A stretch of DNA of 6,718 nt from Rubrivivax sp. (GTDB lineage: Bacteria; Pseudomonadota; Gammaproteobacteria; Burkholderiales; Burkholderiaceae_C), in NCBI GenBank assembly GCA_027484885.1, contig JAIXSD010000660.1, forward strand, positions 1 to 6,718, in the 5' to 3' direction. Every line of letters begins with the position of its first letter. The stretch's first letter is position 1. The translations under genes were made by a program, and so were the position numbers. Shown piece after piece: positions 6,703 through 6,718 of this stretch. The notes beneath the pieces are model-generated. The model worked only from the letters and a program-made list of their open reading frames with translations, did not search any database and was not told the DNA's origin.

Positions 6703-6718
6703 GATGTTCTCCAGGACA

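Overview
This is a GC-rich window with dense coding. Base composition, codon bias towards G/C and protein character suggest a betaproteobacterium, most likely Burkholderiales. That placement is an inference from style; no marker gene is present. There are five protein genes, no RNA genes, no CRISPR array and no insertion sequence.

Layout. (1) Positions 1-264, minus strand: the N-terminal 88 residues of a single-domain rhodanese, cut by the window edge. (2) Positions 265-451: a 187-base divergent intergenic region with a good sigma70-type promoter reading rightward (TTGACT-N17-AATAAT). A 7+7 inverted repeat fills its spacer and overlaps the -10 box, as a repressor operator would. (3) Positions 452-5173, plus strand: an apparent three-gene operon of an RND periplasmic adaptor, a 1091-residue RND permease and a 69-residue DUF2892 membrane protein. 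(4) Positions 5218-6702, minus strand and convergent: a Tat-exported caspase-like (C14) protein with a Pro-Ala linker and C-terminal TPR/Sel1-like helices. It looks like a separate transcription unit.

Working idea. Rhodanese and DUF2892 are the two halves of E. coli YgaP, whose gene neighbours ygaV, a sulfur-sensing ArsR-family repressor. Here the two halves flank an RND pump, behind a promoter with an operator-like palindrome. I infer a sulfur-linked (sulfane sulfur, thiocyanate, sulfide or thiol-reactive compound) efflux module under repressor control. In support, the adaptor and the permease contain no cysteine in 1464 residues. The substrate, the regulator and the outer-membrane channel cannot be seen in this window.
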